A stretch of DNA of 64,000 bases from Nitrospira sp. GTDB lineage: Bacteria > Nitrospirota > Nitrospiria > Nitrospirales > Nitrospiraceae. The notes below the pieces were generated by a model. It did not search any database. It was given only the letters and a program-made list of their open reading frames with translations, and was not told the origin of the DNA. Both the position numbers and the translations under genes were made by a program. The DNA lies in contig CP126123.1 in assembly GCA_030123605.1 (NCBI GenBank), forward strand, positions 3,873,237 through 3,937,236, written 5' to 3'. Of the stretch, positions 8,949 to 15,696 are shown piece after piece (the first letter of the stretch is position 1; each line of letters begins with the position of its first letter).

Positions 8949-9671
8949 ATGGCAACGAAGAAGACAGCGATCGTGACGGGCGCATCCAGTGGAATCGGAC
9001 TCGGCCTGACGACCGCGTTGCTCGAACATGGGTATCGCGTCGTCGCCAACTCGAGACACGTCACGGAAGCCGGCACGCTGGTACCGTCGGATGACTTGGC
9101 TCTCGTGGACGGTGATATCGCCGGCCCCGAGACCGCACGTCACATCGTCGAGACCGCCATCCAGCGGTTTGGCTCGGTGGACGTGCTCGTCAACAACGCC
9201 GGCATCTTCATCCCGAAGCCGTTCACGGACTATACGACGGAGGACTTCGAGCGGCTGGTCTCGACCAATCTGGCCGGATTTCTCTATGTGACGCAGCAGG
9301 CCGTCCGGCAGATGAAACTTCAGGGTGCCGGCCATGTCGTCAATATCACGACGACGCTGGCTGACCAACCGGTTGCCGGTGTGCCGGCCTCCATCCCCGT
9401 CCTGACGAAGGGCGGACTCAATGCTGTCACCGCTGCACTTGCGATTGAGTTTGCGGGCGACGGCATCCGATTCAACGCCATCGGCGCAGGCATCATCGAT
9501 ACGCCGATGCATAAACGTGAGGCACATGAGTTTCTGAAAACGCTGCACCCGATCCAGCGGATCGGCAAGGTATCGGAGATCGTCGATGCCGTCCTCTACC
9601 TCAGCGAGGCCACATTCGTGACCGGTGAAGTGCTGCACGTTGACGGCGGAGCCCATGCGGGGAAATGGTGA
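8949..9671 (+). CDS. SDR-family NAD(P)-dependent oxidoreductase
   Basis: 240-residue classical short-chain dehydrogenase: TGASSGIGLGL for cofactor binding and VLVNNAGIF are standard. The active site is atypical: the region usually YxxxK reads PVLTKGGLNAVTAAL, with no Tyr four residues before the Lys, and the upstream Ser position reads ITTTLADQP. The C-terminal VTGEVLHVDGGAHAG is standard. A strong SD (AAAGGAG) lies 8 bases before the ATG. Divergent from the HxlR regulator, 60 bp ahead of the tautomerase gene. The altered catalytic Tyr makes a conventional dehydrogenase reaction doubtful. Confidence 0.88.
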   Translation: MATKKTAIVTGASSGIGLGLTTALLEHGYRVVANSRHVTEAGTLVPSDDLALVDGDIAGPETARHIVETAIQRFGSVDVLVNNAGIFIPKPFTDYTTEDFERLVSTNLAGFLYVTQQAVRQMKLQGAGHVVNITTTLADQPVAGVPASIPVLTKGGLNAVTAALAIEFAGDGIRFNAIGAGIIDTPMHKREAHEFLKTLHPIQRIGKVSEIVDAVLYLSEATFVTGEVLHVDGGAHAGKW

Positions 9672-9680
9672 TCCAACGAA

Positions 9681-9707
9681 TCCGGGCGCTCAGCATGAGC
9701 GCCCGGA
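9681..9707 (+). promoter_or_regulatory. Strong intercistronic hairpin
   Basis: TCCGGGCGCTCA and TGAGCGCCCGGA form a perfect 12-bp stem with loop GCA, starting 9 bases after the SDR stop and ending 24 bases before the tautomerase ATG. There is no T-run, so it may stabilise or attenuate the message rather than terminate it. Confidence 0.6.
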
Positions 9708-9731
9708 CAACTCACGGAACGGAGGCCGATC

Positions 9732-10013
9732 ATGCCGTATGTCCTGATGCAGGTGACGCGCGAAGGCGTCACCCTCGAACAGAAAGAAGCCCTCATCAAG
9801 GGAGTCACAGACTTGCTGGTTTCGGTGCTGAATAAGAAGCCAGCCCAGACCTTTGTCGTGATCGAAGAAGTCGAGACCGACAATTGGGGCGTAGCCGGGA
9901 TGACGGTCACCAAATACCGGCGTCACGAGCACACGGCCGACGGAAGAAGTCAGCCTTTGCCACAATCTTCTCGCGATCAACTTGGTGATATTCCATGTTC
10001 GGGAGAAACATGA
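9732..10013 (+). CDS. 4-oxalocrotonate tautomerase family protein
   Basis: MPYVLMQVTREGVTLEQKEALIKG: Pro2, which becomes the N-terminal catalytic base after Met removal, and the following beta-alpha unit identify a 4-OT-like tautomerase. FVVIEEVETDNWGVAG is the conserved second half. Family members end about residue 70-75; here ~25 extra residues rich in S, Q and H follow, so the original stop may have been lost. GGAGG at 9720 is the SD. Likely co-transcribed with the SDR gene. Confidence 0.85.
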   Translation: MPYVLMQVTREGVTLEQKEALIKGVTDLLVSVLNKKPAQTFVVIEEVETDNWGVAGMTVTKYRRHEHTADGRSQPLPQSSRDQLGDIPCSGET

Positions 10014-10097
10014 GCGAGGCGGGAGGTGACCCATTCCCATTGAAGTAGAAAGTGTCAACGAGATGATTGTGGGACTGCTGGTATTTTAAGCGATGGA

Positions 10098-10112
10098 CGC
10101 CGCGCGCCGCGA
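10098..10112. repeat. 15-bp direct repeat, left copy (flanks hicBA)
   Basis: CGCCGCGCGCCGCGA occurs here and again at 10609-10623, one copy on each side of hicBA. A variant (CCGCGTGCCGCGA) lies at 11518 just after the next TA module. Confidence 0.6.
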
Positions 10113-10124
10113 TGGAGATCATCT

Positions 10125-10337
10125 TCACAAGTCTTCCGGCGTGAGGCCCGTCACTTTGGCAAGTCGCGCCGGCATGCGCGGACCGATGTCGTCGCGGTCA
10201 TGGAAGGCAAAGACGACATCAGGCCATCCGCTTCGTTGGAGCACACGATGGGAACCAGTCGTTCGTTTGATTTGCCAGCCGAGGCGAAGAAGCGAAGAAA
10301 GAACGCGGGAAGCTTGGGTCGAAGGCCAGCGGCTCAT
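10125..10337 (-). CDS. hicA: HicA-type mRNA interferase toxin
   Basis: 70 residues with the double-stranded RNA-binding-like fold of HicA. GSHRVLQRSGWPDVVFAFHD contains the catalytic His in the G-S-H motif, followed by RDDIGPRMPARLAKVTGL. HicA toxins cleave mRNA independently of the ribosome. It overlaps the upstream hicB by 4 bp (ATGA), so translation is coupled. The order here is antitoxin first. A decayed second copy lies at 12257-12487. Confidence 0.88.
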   Translation of the reverse strand: MSRWPSTQASRVLSSLLRLGWQIKRTTGSHRVLQRSGWPDVVFAFHDRDDIGPRMPARLAKVTGLTPEDL

Positions 10338-10555
10338 GCCGCGATAAACGAGACGTTCAGCAATTCTTCAGGGACGGCCTCGTTGTGTTCAAGACGGTCA
10401 GCCATCGTCCGAAGAGCCAGCGCTTGAACAGCAGCCATTGCGGCAGCCTTCGTCTGGCCATAGGCCATCACGCCCGGCAGCGTCGGCACCTCGCCGATCC
10501 ACCGGCCATCTTCTTCCTGCTCCAATTCGATCTTGAGTTGCGTCACTTTTGCCAT
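10334..10555 (-). CDS. hicB: HicB-like antitoxin
   Basis: 73 residues: LEQEEDGRWIGEVPTLPGVM and YGQTKAAAMAAVQALALRTM form the partially degraded RNase H-like fold of HicB antitoxins. No C-terminal DNA-binding domain is present, as in the short HicB class. First gene of the hicBA operon. Confidence 0.88.
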   Translation of the reverse strand: MAKVTQLKIELEQEEDGRWIGEVPTLPGVMAYGQTKAAAMAAVQALALRTMADRLEHNEAVPEELLNVSFIAA

Positions 10556-10608
10556 GGGCCATAGGCTAATGCTCGATCAGGCCAAACAGCAAGCAGGCCG
10601 ATGAATAC

Positions 10609-10623
10609 CGCCGCGCGCCGCGA
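10609..10623. repeat. 15-bp direct repeat, right copy (flanks hicBA)
   Basis: Identical to 10098-10112. The two copies bracket the hicBA module with 12 bp and 53 bp of spacer. Confidence 0.6.
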
Positions 10624-10681
10624 AACGGGAAGCTGGCTGGAAGGATAGCAGGCTTTCGACTCCGGCGGCGGATCAAACGTG

Positions 10682-10792
10682 CATGACCGCATCGCTGCTG
10701 GGCTCCATAACTCGTTTCCATTCCGACTGCGTCGAATGGACCTTCGGAGAACGGTCGCCCTCGCTCAGGGCGACAGCAGCGACACGGCCATG
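10682..10792. repeat. Structured repeat, copy A
   Basis: About 111 bp with imperfect terminal inverted arms: CATGACCGCATCGCTGCTG at the left, and the complement of GACAGCAGCGACACGGCCAT at the right. A related element lies at 29189-29303; both share the left arm (TCGCTGCT-GGCTCC--AACTCG) and, just outside the right arm, the 10-mer CGCAAGTCGC. Non-coding; it sits upstream of a TA module. Confidence 0.6.
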
Positions 10793-10870
10793 CGATCCGC
10801 CGCAAGTCGCCGCAACCAGCCGCCTCACTCCCAGCCATGAGGGGGAGTGCAAACGAGCAAGCTCGAGCGG

Positions 10871-10921
10871 TTGCAGATCTGCGAGAACATTGCTATTGTC
10901 TATACACTTGCAATGCAAGTG
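10871..10921 (+). promoter_or_regulatory. Promoter and operator of the phd-relE module
   Basis: TTGCAG (10871-10876), 17 bases, then TATTGT (10894-10899) is a plausible sigma-70 promoter. At the expected start point lies CACTTGCAATGCAAGTG (10905-10921), a perfect palindrome with 8-bp arms and one central base. This is a good candidate for autorepression by the antitoxin encoded at 10934. Confidence 0.6.
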
Positions 10922-10933
10922 GAGGTATCGTGT

Positions 10934-11215
10934 ATGAGTTCGGCAAACCTGCTCAGAAAAGCCAAGCCTATAAATGTCCGAGAAGCCCAAGCGCACCTAT
11001 CCAAGCTGATTCGGTCGAAGTCGCCATCGATGGTCCTCTCGCACGGCAAACCGGTGTCATTCCTTGTGCCCTACGAGGATATGCTGGACTTGGTCGAAAG
11101 CCTCGATGAGTTGAAAGACAAGAAGCTGCTTGGGGAGATCGCAAAAGCCCGAGGTGAGTATGCTGAAGGGAAAGCCGTCCCGGCCGAAAGACTCTTCAAG
11201 AGACTGGGATTCTAG
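10934..11215 (+). CDS. Phd/YefM-family antitoxin
   Basis: 93 residues. INVREAQAHLSKLIRSKSPS, then LSHGKPVSFLVPYEDMLDLV is the N-terminal DNA-binding Phd/YefM fold, and the C-terminal part (KLLGEIAKARGEYAEGKAV) would wrap the toxin. The ATG at 10934 follows GTGGAGG; an earlier in-frame ATG at 10847 would start before the operator palindrome. It ends immediately before the toxin gene. Confidence 0.85.
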   Translation: MSSANLLRKAKPINVREAQAHLSKLIRSKSPSMVLSHGKPVSFLVPYEDMLDLVESLDELKDKKLLGEIAKARGEYAEGKAVPAERLFKRLGF

Positions 11216-11515
11216 TTGGGCTACGAAGTCGTCTTCCCTAGCACGCGAGTCGAGCGCACGTTTCAGAACACTCTGACGAAGGTCCCTCCTGACTACAAAG
11301 ACGGCATCGTCGCTGCCATCAGATCGCTTGCGGCGAATCCACGACCTGAAGGAAAACGAGCAAAGAAACTCACGGGCCAGATCGTCCTCTCGCAGTTCAC
11401 TGCTCAGTATCGGTTGCGAGTCGGACCGTATCGCATTTTGTACGATATCGACGATCAGCGGAAGAAAGTCATTCTTATCAAACTCGCCAAACGGGATGGG
11501 CAGACATACAACTGA
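11216..11515 (+). CDS. RelE/ParE-superfamily toxin
   Basis: 99 residues, TTG start directly after the antitoxin stop. KVPPDYKDGIVAAIRSLAAN, then FTAQYRLRVGPYRILYDIDD and KKVILIKLAKRD match the RelE/ParE toxin fold, with the R-x-G-x-YR-I-Y core. Expected to be a ribosome-dependent mRNase or gyrase inhibitor; the sequence does not decide which. Translationally coupled to the antitoxin gene. Confidence 0.82.
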   Translation: MGYEVVFPSTRVERTFQNTLTKVPPDYKDGIVAAIRSLAANPRPEGKRAKKLTGQIVLSQFTAQYRLRVGPYRILYDIDDQRKKVILIKLAKRDGQTYN

Positions 11516-11572
11516 CTCCGCGTGCCGCGAAATGGAGAATGTCCCCGTTTTATCTTTCCCAATGTCGTTCGG

Positions 11573-11863
11573 TCACTTTTTCTTTCGTAACCGGGCGCTC
11601 AGTTCCTCGTAGACATGCCGCCGATGACCGACAGCCATGAAGCAGATCATGTGCGTCTTCCGGTCAATGGCATAGACAATCCGAAAACGCCGGACGCGGT
11701 ATTTCCACAGCCCTTCCAGTTCGCGAAGGAGCGGTTCGCCGCATTCAGGGTCGGCGACAATCGCGCGTACGGCTGCTTTGATGGACCGTTTGAGGTCGGG
11801 ATGGAGCGAGCGGATGACTTCGGCAACGTGGGGAGGAATGTCAGGGCGAAAGGAGTCACGCAC
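11573..11863 (-). CDS. RelE/ParE-superfamily toxin (second module)
   Basis: 96 residues: FRPDIPPHVAEVIRSLHPDL, then PLLRELEGLWKYRVRRFRIV and YAIDRKTHMICFMAVGHRRH. The RVRRFRIVYAID segment and the basic C-terminus (GHRRHVYEELSARLRKKK) are typical of RelE toxins. It overlaps the upstream antitoxin gene by 8 bp on the minus strand. Confidence 0.85.
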   Translation of the reverse strand: MRDSFRPDIPPHVAEVIRSLHPDLKRSIKAAVRAIVADPECGEPLLRELEGLWKYRVRRFRIVYAIDRKTHMICFMAVGHRRHVYEELSARLRKKK

Positions 11864-12155
11864 GGCGCCGCTTTTTCGCAGGAGTCAGCGGCTCGCCGAA
11901 CACGTCCTCGAAGGTGAATCCTTTCTTGCCTGCCTGATAGAACACCTTACTTCGGCCAAGCTGCTTCATCAGGTCCGGATCGCTCAACACGTCGAGCGTC
12001 TCCTTCAGCCGCGCATACTCATCGACATTGATCAAGATCGCGGCGGGCCGTCCATTCTTGGTAACGACGACCTCCTCCTCGCGCTCCTGCACGCCGGTCA
12101 CCAACTCCGGCAACCGCGTTTTTACCTCCGACAACGGCAAGGTTTTAGCCACCAC
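11856..12155 (-). CDS. Phd/YefM-family antitoxin (second module)
   Basis: 99 residues: LPLSEVKTRLPELVTGVQER, then VVVTKNGRPAAILINVDEYA is a textbook Phd/YefM N-terminus. The C-terminus (KKGFTFEDVFGEPLTPAKKR) is the toxin-binding, flexible part. First gene of the module. Confidence 0.87.
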   Translation of the reverse strand: MVAKTLPLSEVKTRLPELVTGVQEREEEVVVTKNGRPAAILINVDEYARLKETLDVLSDPDLMKQLGRSKVFYQAGKKGFTFEDVFGEPLTPAKKRRRA

Positions 12156-12256
12156 TCACCTCCAAACCACGCCTGACCAGAATCCTGGTCTCAAGCATAC
12201 TGCGCCATCAGGGAGCTCGTCAACCGCACTGAAGGACGGAGCGCCGCACCGCGAAC

Positions 12257-12487
12257 ATAAGTCCTTGGGTTGTGGCCTATGGCTGTTGCAAGCAAGCATG
12301 GCGGGCCGATTTCGTCGCGGTCAGTGAAAGACAAAGACGACATCAGGCCATCCGCTTCGTTGAAGCACGCCATGAGAACCAGTCGTTCGCTTGGTTTGCC
12401 AACCGATGCGGAGCAGTGCGGAGAGAACGCGGGACGCTTGAGTCGATGGCCAACGGCTCATGCCGCGATAAATGAGACGTTCAGCAA
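12257..12487 (-). pseudogene. Decayed second copy of hicA with the 3' end of hicB
   Basis: The DNA aligns over its whole length with 10129-10362. For example, AAGACGACATCAGGCCATCC and the following CGCTTCGTTG are identical, as is GCTCATGCCGCGATAAA around the hicA start. Single-base insertions (for example GGTCAGTGAAAG for GGTCATGGAAGG) shift the hicA frame, and the hicB part is cut off after about 26 bp. It records an old duplication or a second insertion of the module. Confidence 0.8.
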
Positions 12488-12630
12488 GCTATTAATAACG
12501 AATCAAGCTTGTCAAGCTTGCCTTATCTGTAACTTGCGGTTTGAGAGGCCGTCTTATGCTAGAGGCATCAGTTATCTGCAAAAATCTATTGTCGCATAAC
12601 TCCGTCGTGTAACATAGGAACGAATCCAAG

Positions 12631-13401
12631 ATGGAGGAGCATGTGGAATCTTCAAGCGTCAAATGGTCGGATCAGGTTAGAGATACCTTTCATGAAATTA
12701 TTGCTTGCCCCGGAAAAACACTGAAGGAGCAGCCGCACTCCGGGTGTAGAAAGATCATCGACTTCCAGAATAAGTCGTTGGACAAGTGTCAGGTCCCCGA
12801 ACCGTGGTCTGGGAGTTTTGAAACAGCTCGGATTCTCTTTATTGGGAAGAATCCTTCCATTGACACGAATGATATAGACTTTCTCACAACAGTTAAAGCC
12901 GGGAACGACAGGAAAATAACGGAACAGTATTTTATTGACCGCTTTGAACGTGAAAAGGACAAGGTTGATAGGGTTCGTTGTTGGAAAGTCGCCCATATGC
13001 TGGCCGAGCAATTGCTCGACAGGAAGGTTGATCCAGGGTCAGACTTTGCATTGACAGAGGTCGTGCACTGTAAATCGAAGAGGGGAAAGGGGGTTCGGAA
13101 AGCCTTTGACACATGCAGAGAGAAGTATCTTCGCCGCGTGGTCGAGCTATCAGGTGCAAAAGTGATTGTGTGCCTAGGAAAAGATGCTAGGAAAGGTATG
13201 CTAACTGAGTTTTCTGATGAGCTCAGAGAGGGTGATGGAGCAATTCTGGGCACCCTCAAGCTTCGCGGATATAAGAAACTGGTTGCGTGGCTGTGGCATC
13301 CATCGGCAAGGAAACCGATAGATGAAAAGAAATTTCGAGAGCCGGCCTTATCGGAGCTGCAGGAGGCTCTGAGACATAATGGCACCGGCAACCAGAATTA
13401 A
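12631..13401 (+). CDS. Uracil-DNA glycosylase-like superfamily protein
   Basis: 256 residues. ARILFIGKNPSID resembles UDG motif 1 (G-x-NPS), LTEVVHCKSKRGKG plus KVIVCLGKDARKGM resemble the central strands, and LVAWLWHPSARKPID gives the motif-2-like H-P-S. Three cysteines at about 32, 43 and 51 (IIACPGK, SGCRKI and DKCQVP), with later Cys, might hold a cluster or zinc. The gene is visibly more AT-rich than its surroundings and lies among TA modules, so it was probably acquired horizontally. A DNA-repair or defence role is inference; no partner gene is apparent. Confidence 0.65.
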   Translation: MEEHVESSSVKWSDQVRDTFHEIIACPGKTLKEQPHSGCRKIIDFQNKSLDKCQVPEPWSGSFETARILFIGKNPSIDTNDIDFLTTVKAGNDRKITEQYFIDRFEREKDKVDRVRCWKVAHMLAEQLLDRKVDPGSDFALTEVVHCKSKRGKGVRKAFDTCREKYLRRVVELSGAKVIVCLGKDARKGMLTEFSDELREGDGAILGTLKLRGYKKLVAWLWHPSARKPIDEKKFREPALSELQEALRHNGTGNQN

Positions 13402-13478
13402 TGATCATTATTGTTGGCACCGGTCCCGGCGGCGGCACCATCGCCTGAAAGCTCGCGGCATCGGGCAAAGAAAATCCT
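13401..13478 (+). pseudogene. Relic of a GMC oxidoreductase N-terminus
   Basis: ATGATCATTATTGTTGGCAC encodes MIIIVG, continuing TGPGGGTIA, a stop, then KLAASGK. The intact gene at 17528 reads LIIIGTGPGGGTLAYKLAPSGK at the same place. The Tyr codon has become TGA and a base is inserted soon after (the following AAAATCCTGCGGCTGG matches KILLL only in another frame). A ~80-bp fragment only. Confidence 0.7.
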
Positions 13479-13535
13479 GCGGCTGGTGAGTAGGCAACAG
13501 ATCGCGGTTGAGGAGGGGAAAAATGACGCGGTCGG

Positions 13536-13880
13536 TTAGTGACGGCCATTCCTGGTCCGTCGAGTCGAACTCCGTACCCCGCTCGATCTGCGAGCGGAAA
13601 GCCATTTCTTGAACGAGGCCTGGCTTTCACCCGACGGTTTGCCGGCGAGGAGGCCCTCGACGCTGATGTCCTCGTCAAGTTTGCTCCAGTGAATACCGTG
13701 CCCTCGTCCGATCAATCTCCAGTTCTTGCGTTCTGCTGGTGTCGCATGGACCAGTCGAGGGAACCAGGCGAGAGGCACTGACAGGCTCCGCCCGTCGGTG
13801 AGTTCTACCGTCAGTGTGTCTTTCGTCACCGTCACCGTTTCCGCCGCGGGCACTGCGATCTCAACGGCCGAAGTAGTCAT
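13536..13880 (-). CDS. DUF2442-family protein
   Basis: About 114 residues: TVELTDGRSLSVPLAWFPRL, then ERKNWRLIGRGHGIHWSKLD and EDISVEGLLAGKPSGES, the standard DUF2442 sequence. Such proteins usually sit next to DUF4160 genes, as here, and resemble TA pairs. The C-terminal ~25 residues after FKKWLSARR look out of place and may result from a lost stop. It overlaps the DUF4160 gene by 20 bp. The ATG at 13880 is preferred over 13901. Confidence 0.8.
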   Translation of the reverse strand: MTTSAVEIAVPAAETVTVTKDTLTVELTDGRSLSVPLAWFPRLVHATPAERKNWRLIGRGHGIHWSKLDEDISVEGLLAGKPSGESQASFKKWLSARRSSGVRSSTRRTRNGRH

Positions 13881-14103
13881 CCCACGCCTCCCGAAGGGCA
13901 TCCTGATGCTCGGTCACGAGTTTATGGAGGCGACCGATTTCCTGACGAGAAAAACCGCCGCTCTCTTGCAACCGGATCGGGTCAAGCCAAAACTTCGCAA
14001 CCTTGTCCTCTCGTTCGATGTGCGCATGGGTCGGTTCCTCTCGATCGCCGGCGTAAAAGAAGAACCGGTAGGGACCGACCCTCAGAACTGTCGGCATGAA
14101 CAA
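13861..14103 (-). CDS. DUF4160-family protein
   Basis: 80 residues: MPTVLRVGPYRFFFYAGDRE, then EPTHAHIEREDKVAKFWLDP and SGGFSRQEIGRLHKLV, typical DUF4160. First gene of a DUF4160-DUF2442 pair, a suspected toxin-antitoxin-like module of unknown biochemistry. Confidence 0.82.
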   Translation of the reverse strand: MFMPTVLRVGPYRFFFYAGDREEPTHAHIEREDKVAKFWLDPIRLQESGGFSRQEIGRLHKLVTEHQDALREAWDDYFGR

Positions 14104-14282
14104 GCGCTCGTCACGAGGCGCATCTTAGCATGTCGGCTCTCCCAAGCTGAAGTATTCTACCGCTTCACCCCGGACGGACAGGTCGATTTCCGTCTCTGCC
14201 AAGATTGTCCAGCCTGAACCGGCTTCTACCTCCATGTGAAAAAAGACATCAAGGAACCCCGTGCGATGTTTCATAAAGTCAT

Positions 14283-14499
14283 CTAGCCCACATTATTCAT
14301 GACCGCTTCTACTGCAACCGCCGATCCGCCGCTGCGACAAGCTTGGATGCCAGTTTCCGGCATCCAAGCGGGCAGGCTCGCCGCTCGGTCGGTCGACAGA
14401 CTGTATTAAGTATGCCTCCCTTCCTCGCGGCTCCGCGTGCCCGTCTCGCCTGGCGTTTTGACGGTTTCGTCACGAACCGTTATGAATAATGTGGGCTAG
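14283..14499. mobile_element. MITE-like element 1
   Basis: A 217-bp non-coding segment bounded by 21-bp inverted repeats: CTAGCCCACATTATTCATGA at the left, and its complement with one mismatch ending GTGGGCTAG at the right. Both ends finish in CTAG. No transposase is encoded. It abuts element 2, sharing its right CTAG. Confidence 0.7.
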
Positions 14500-14685
14500 G
14501 AGCCTGTCGGACATTGACCTTTCTACTGCGGCGAACGATCTGGGGCCATCTGCGTCGTTCTCGGCCCGGGAAAACCCTCAACGTATTCCAGCGGATACGC
14601 CTCCGGTTTTTCCGGGCCTGTGGCCTCGCATCTGACGACACCTCCTTCGCCTCGTCACGAACGGCCATGTCGGACACGCTCCTAG
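14496..14685. mobile_element. MITE-like element 2
   Basis: A 190-bp segment with 21-bp inverted ends: CTAGGAGCCTGTCGGACATT at the left, and CATGTCGGACACGCTCCTAG at the right (3 mismatches). It shares the CTAG at 14496-14499 with element 1, and near its right end it carries CGTCACGAACGG, close to CGTCACGAACCG near the right end of element 1. No real coding frame. Confidence 0.65.
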
Positions 14686-14761
14686 GGAGCGGCCCTGGCA
14701 AGACGTTTGAGGTATACGTAGAGTCGGTGGCTACTGCGTATAACTCGAGGCCCTGCCGCTC

Positions 14762-15690
14762 ATGGAACGACTTCCTCCCGAAACGCAGGCGCTATATGCC
14801 GAATTCCCGGAACATCTCGTGGCCATGCACGCCCGCCGCACGATCGGCCACGTCCCCGGCTGCTTCACGACTAAAACGGTCAAAGGCGAGTCGTAGTGCT
14901 ATTTCCAATTCTCCGATCCCGGCGGCGTCTCGCGGCAAGCCTATGTGGGCAAGAAATCGGCCGCGCTTGAGAAGATGGTGGCCGGCTACGAGCGAAGCCG
15001 GTCGGATCTCGGCGCCGACACGGAACGGCTTCAACGTCTCGCCGCCCAACTGCGCGCGGGGAGGGCTCTGCCCACAGACCCCGCTTCTTCCAGAGTCCTG
15101 AAGGCTCTCGCCGAATCCGGCTTGTTTCATCTCGGGGGCGTGCTGATCGGCACCCACGCGTTCGCCGTCCTAGGGAATCTGCTAGGTGTGCGGTGGGATA
15201 GCTCTCACCTCAAAACGCAGGATATCGATATTGCGGGCACCGATCGAATGGGGATCGTCGTACCGGACCTCCAGGAGGATGTCCCCGAAGTACTTCAGAG
15301 CCTTCAAATGGGCCTTCTTCCCATCCCCGCGCTCAACCCCAAGCAACCGTCGACCGCATTCAAAGTTCGGGGACAGGCCGTTCGTGTGGACTTTCTCACA
15401 CCTGCATACGGGGCACGACGCGACCATCCATTGTTCATCCACCGGTTTCGGGTGGCGGCACAACCCCTGAAGTTTCTCGACTACTTGCTGGAGAGTGCCG
15501 TGCAAGGGGCGGTCATCAACAGTGGAGGCGTGCTTGTCAACGTGCCCAACCCCGCACGATATGCCTTCCACAAACTTCTTGTATCGAGATCACGCGAGCT
15601 ATCGAGTCAGACCAAGGCCGAGAAAGATCTCCATCAAGCCGTTCAATTGATAAAGGCCGACCTTGCAGGCAAATACGAATGTGAGGGTGG
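14762..15690 (+). pseudogene. GSU2403-like nucleotidyltransferase-fold protein (nonsense mutation, 3' truncated)
   Basis: The frame starts with an ATG and encodes PEHLVAMHARRTIGHVPGCF, then GES, stop (TAG 14894-14896), CYFQFSDPGGVSRQAYVGKK, then LGGVLIGTHAFAVLGNLLGV and KTQDIDIAGTDRMG. The D-x-D (TQDIDIAG) and GGVLIGTHAF are the nucleotidyltransferase-like core of GSU2403-type proteins. The TAG very probably replaces a TGG (family: YWYFQ). The 3' end runs into the convergent TPR gene near 15690 and lacks the usual C-terminus. A protein from an internal start at 14945 might still be made. Confidence 0.75.
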
Positions 15691-15696
15691 ATCGTT

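Noticed and set aside
9907-10128. Minus-strand 73-codon frame starting GTGA inside the hicA stop
   Set aside because: The coupling looks attractive and a stretch (VDREKIV) recalls DUF6883, but it overlaps the tautomerase gene, includes the GC-rich direct repeat and has no clear family match.
14514-15101. 195-codon plus-strand frame running through MITE 2
   Set aside because: It joins the mobile element to the wrong frame of the nucleotidyltransferase relic.
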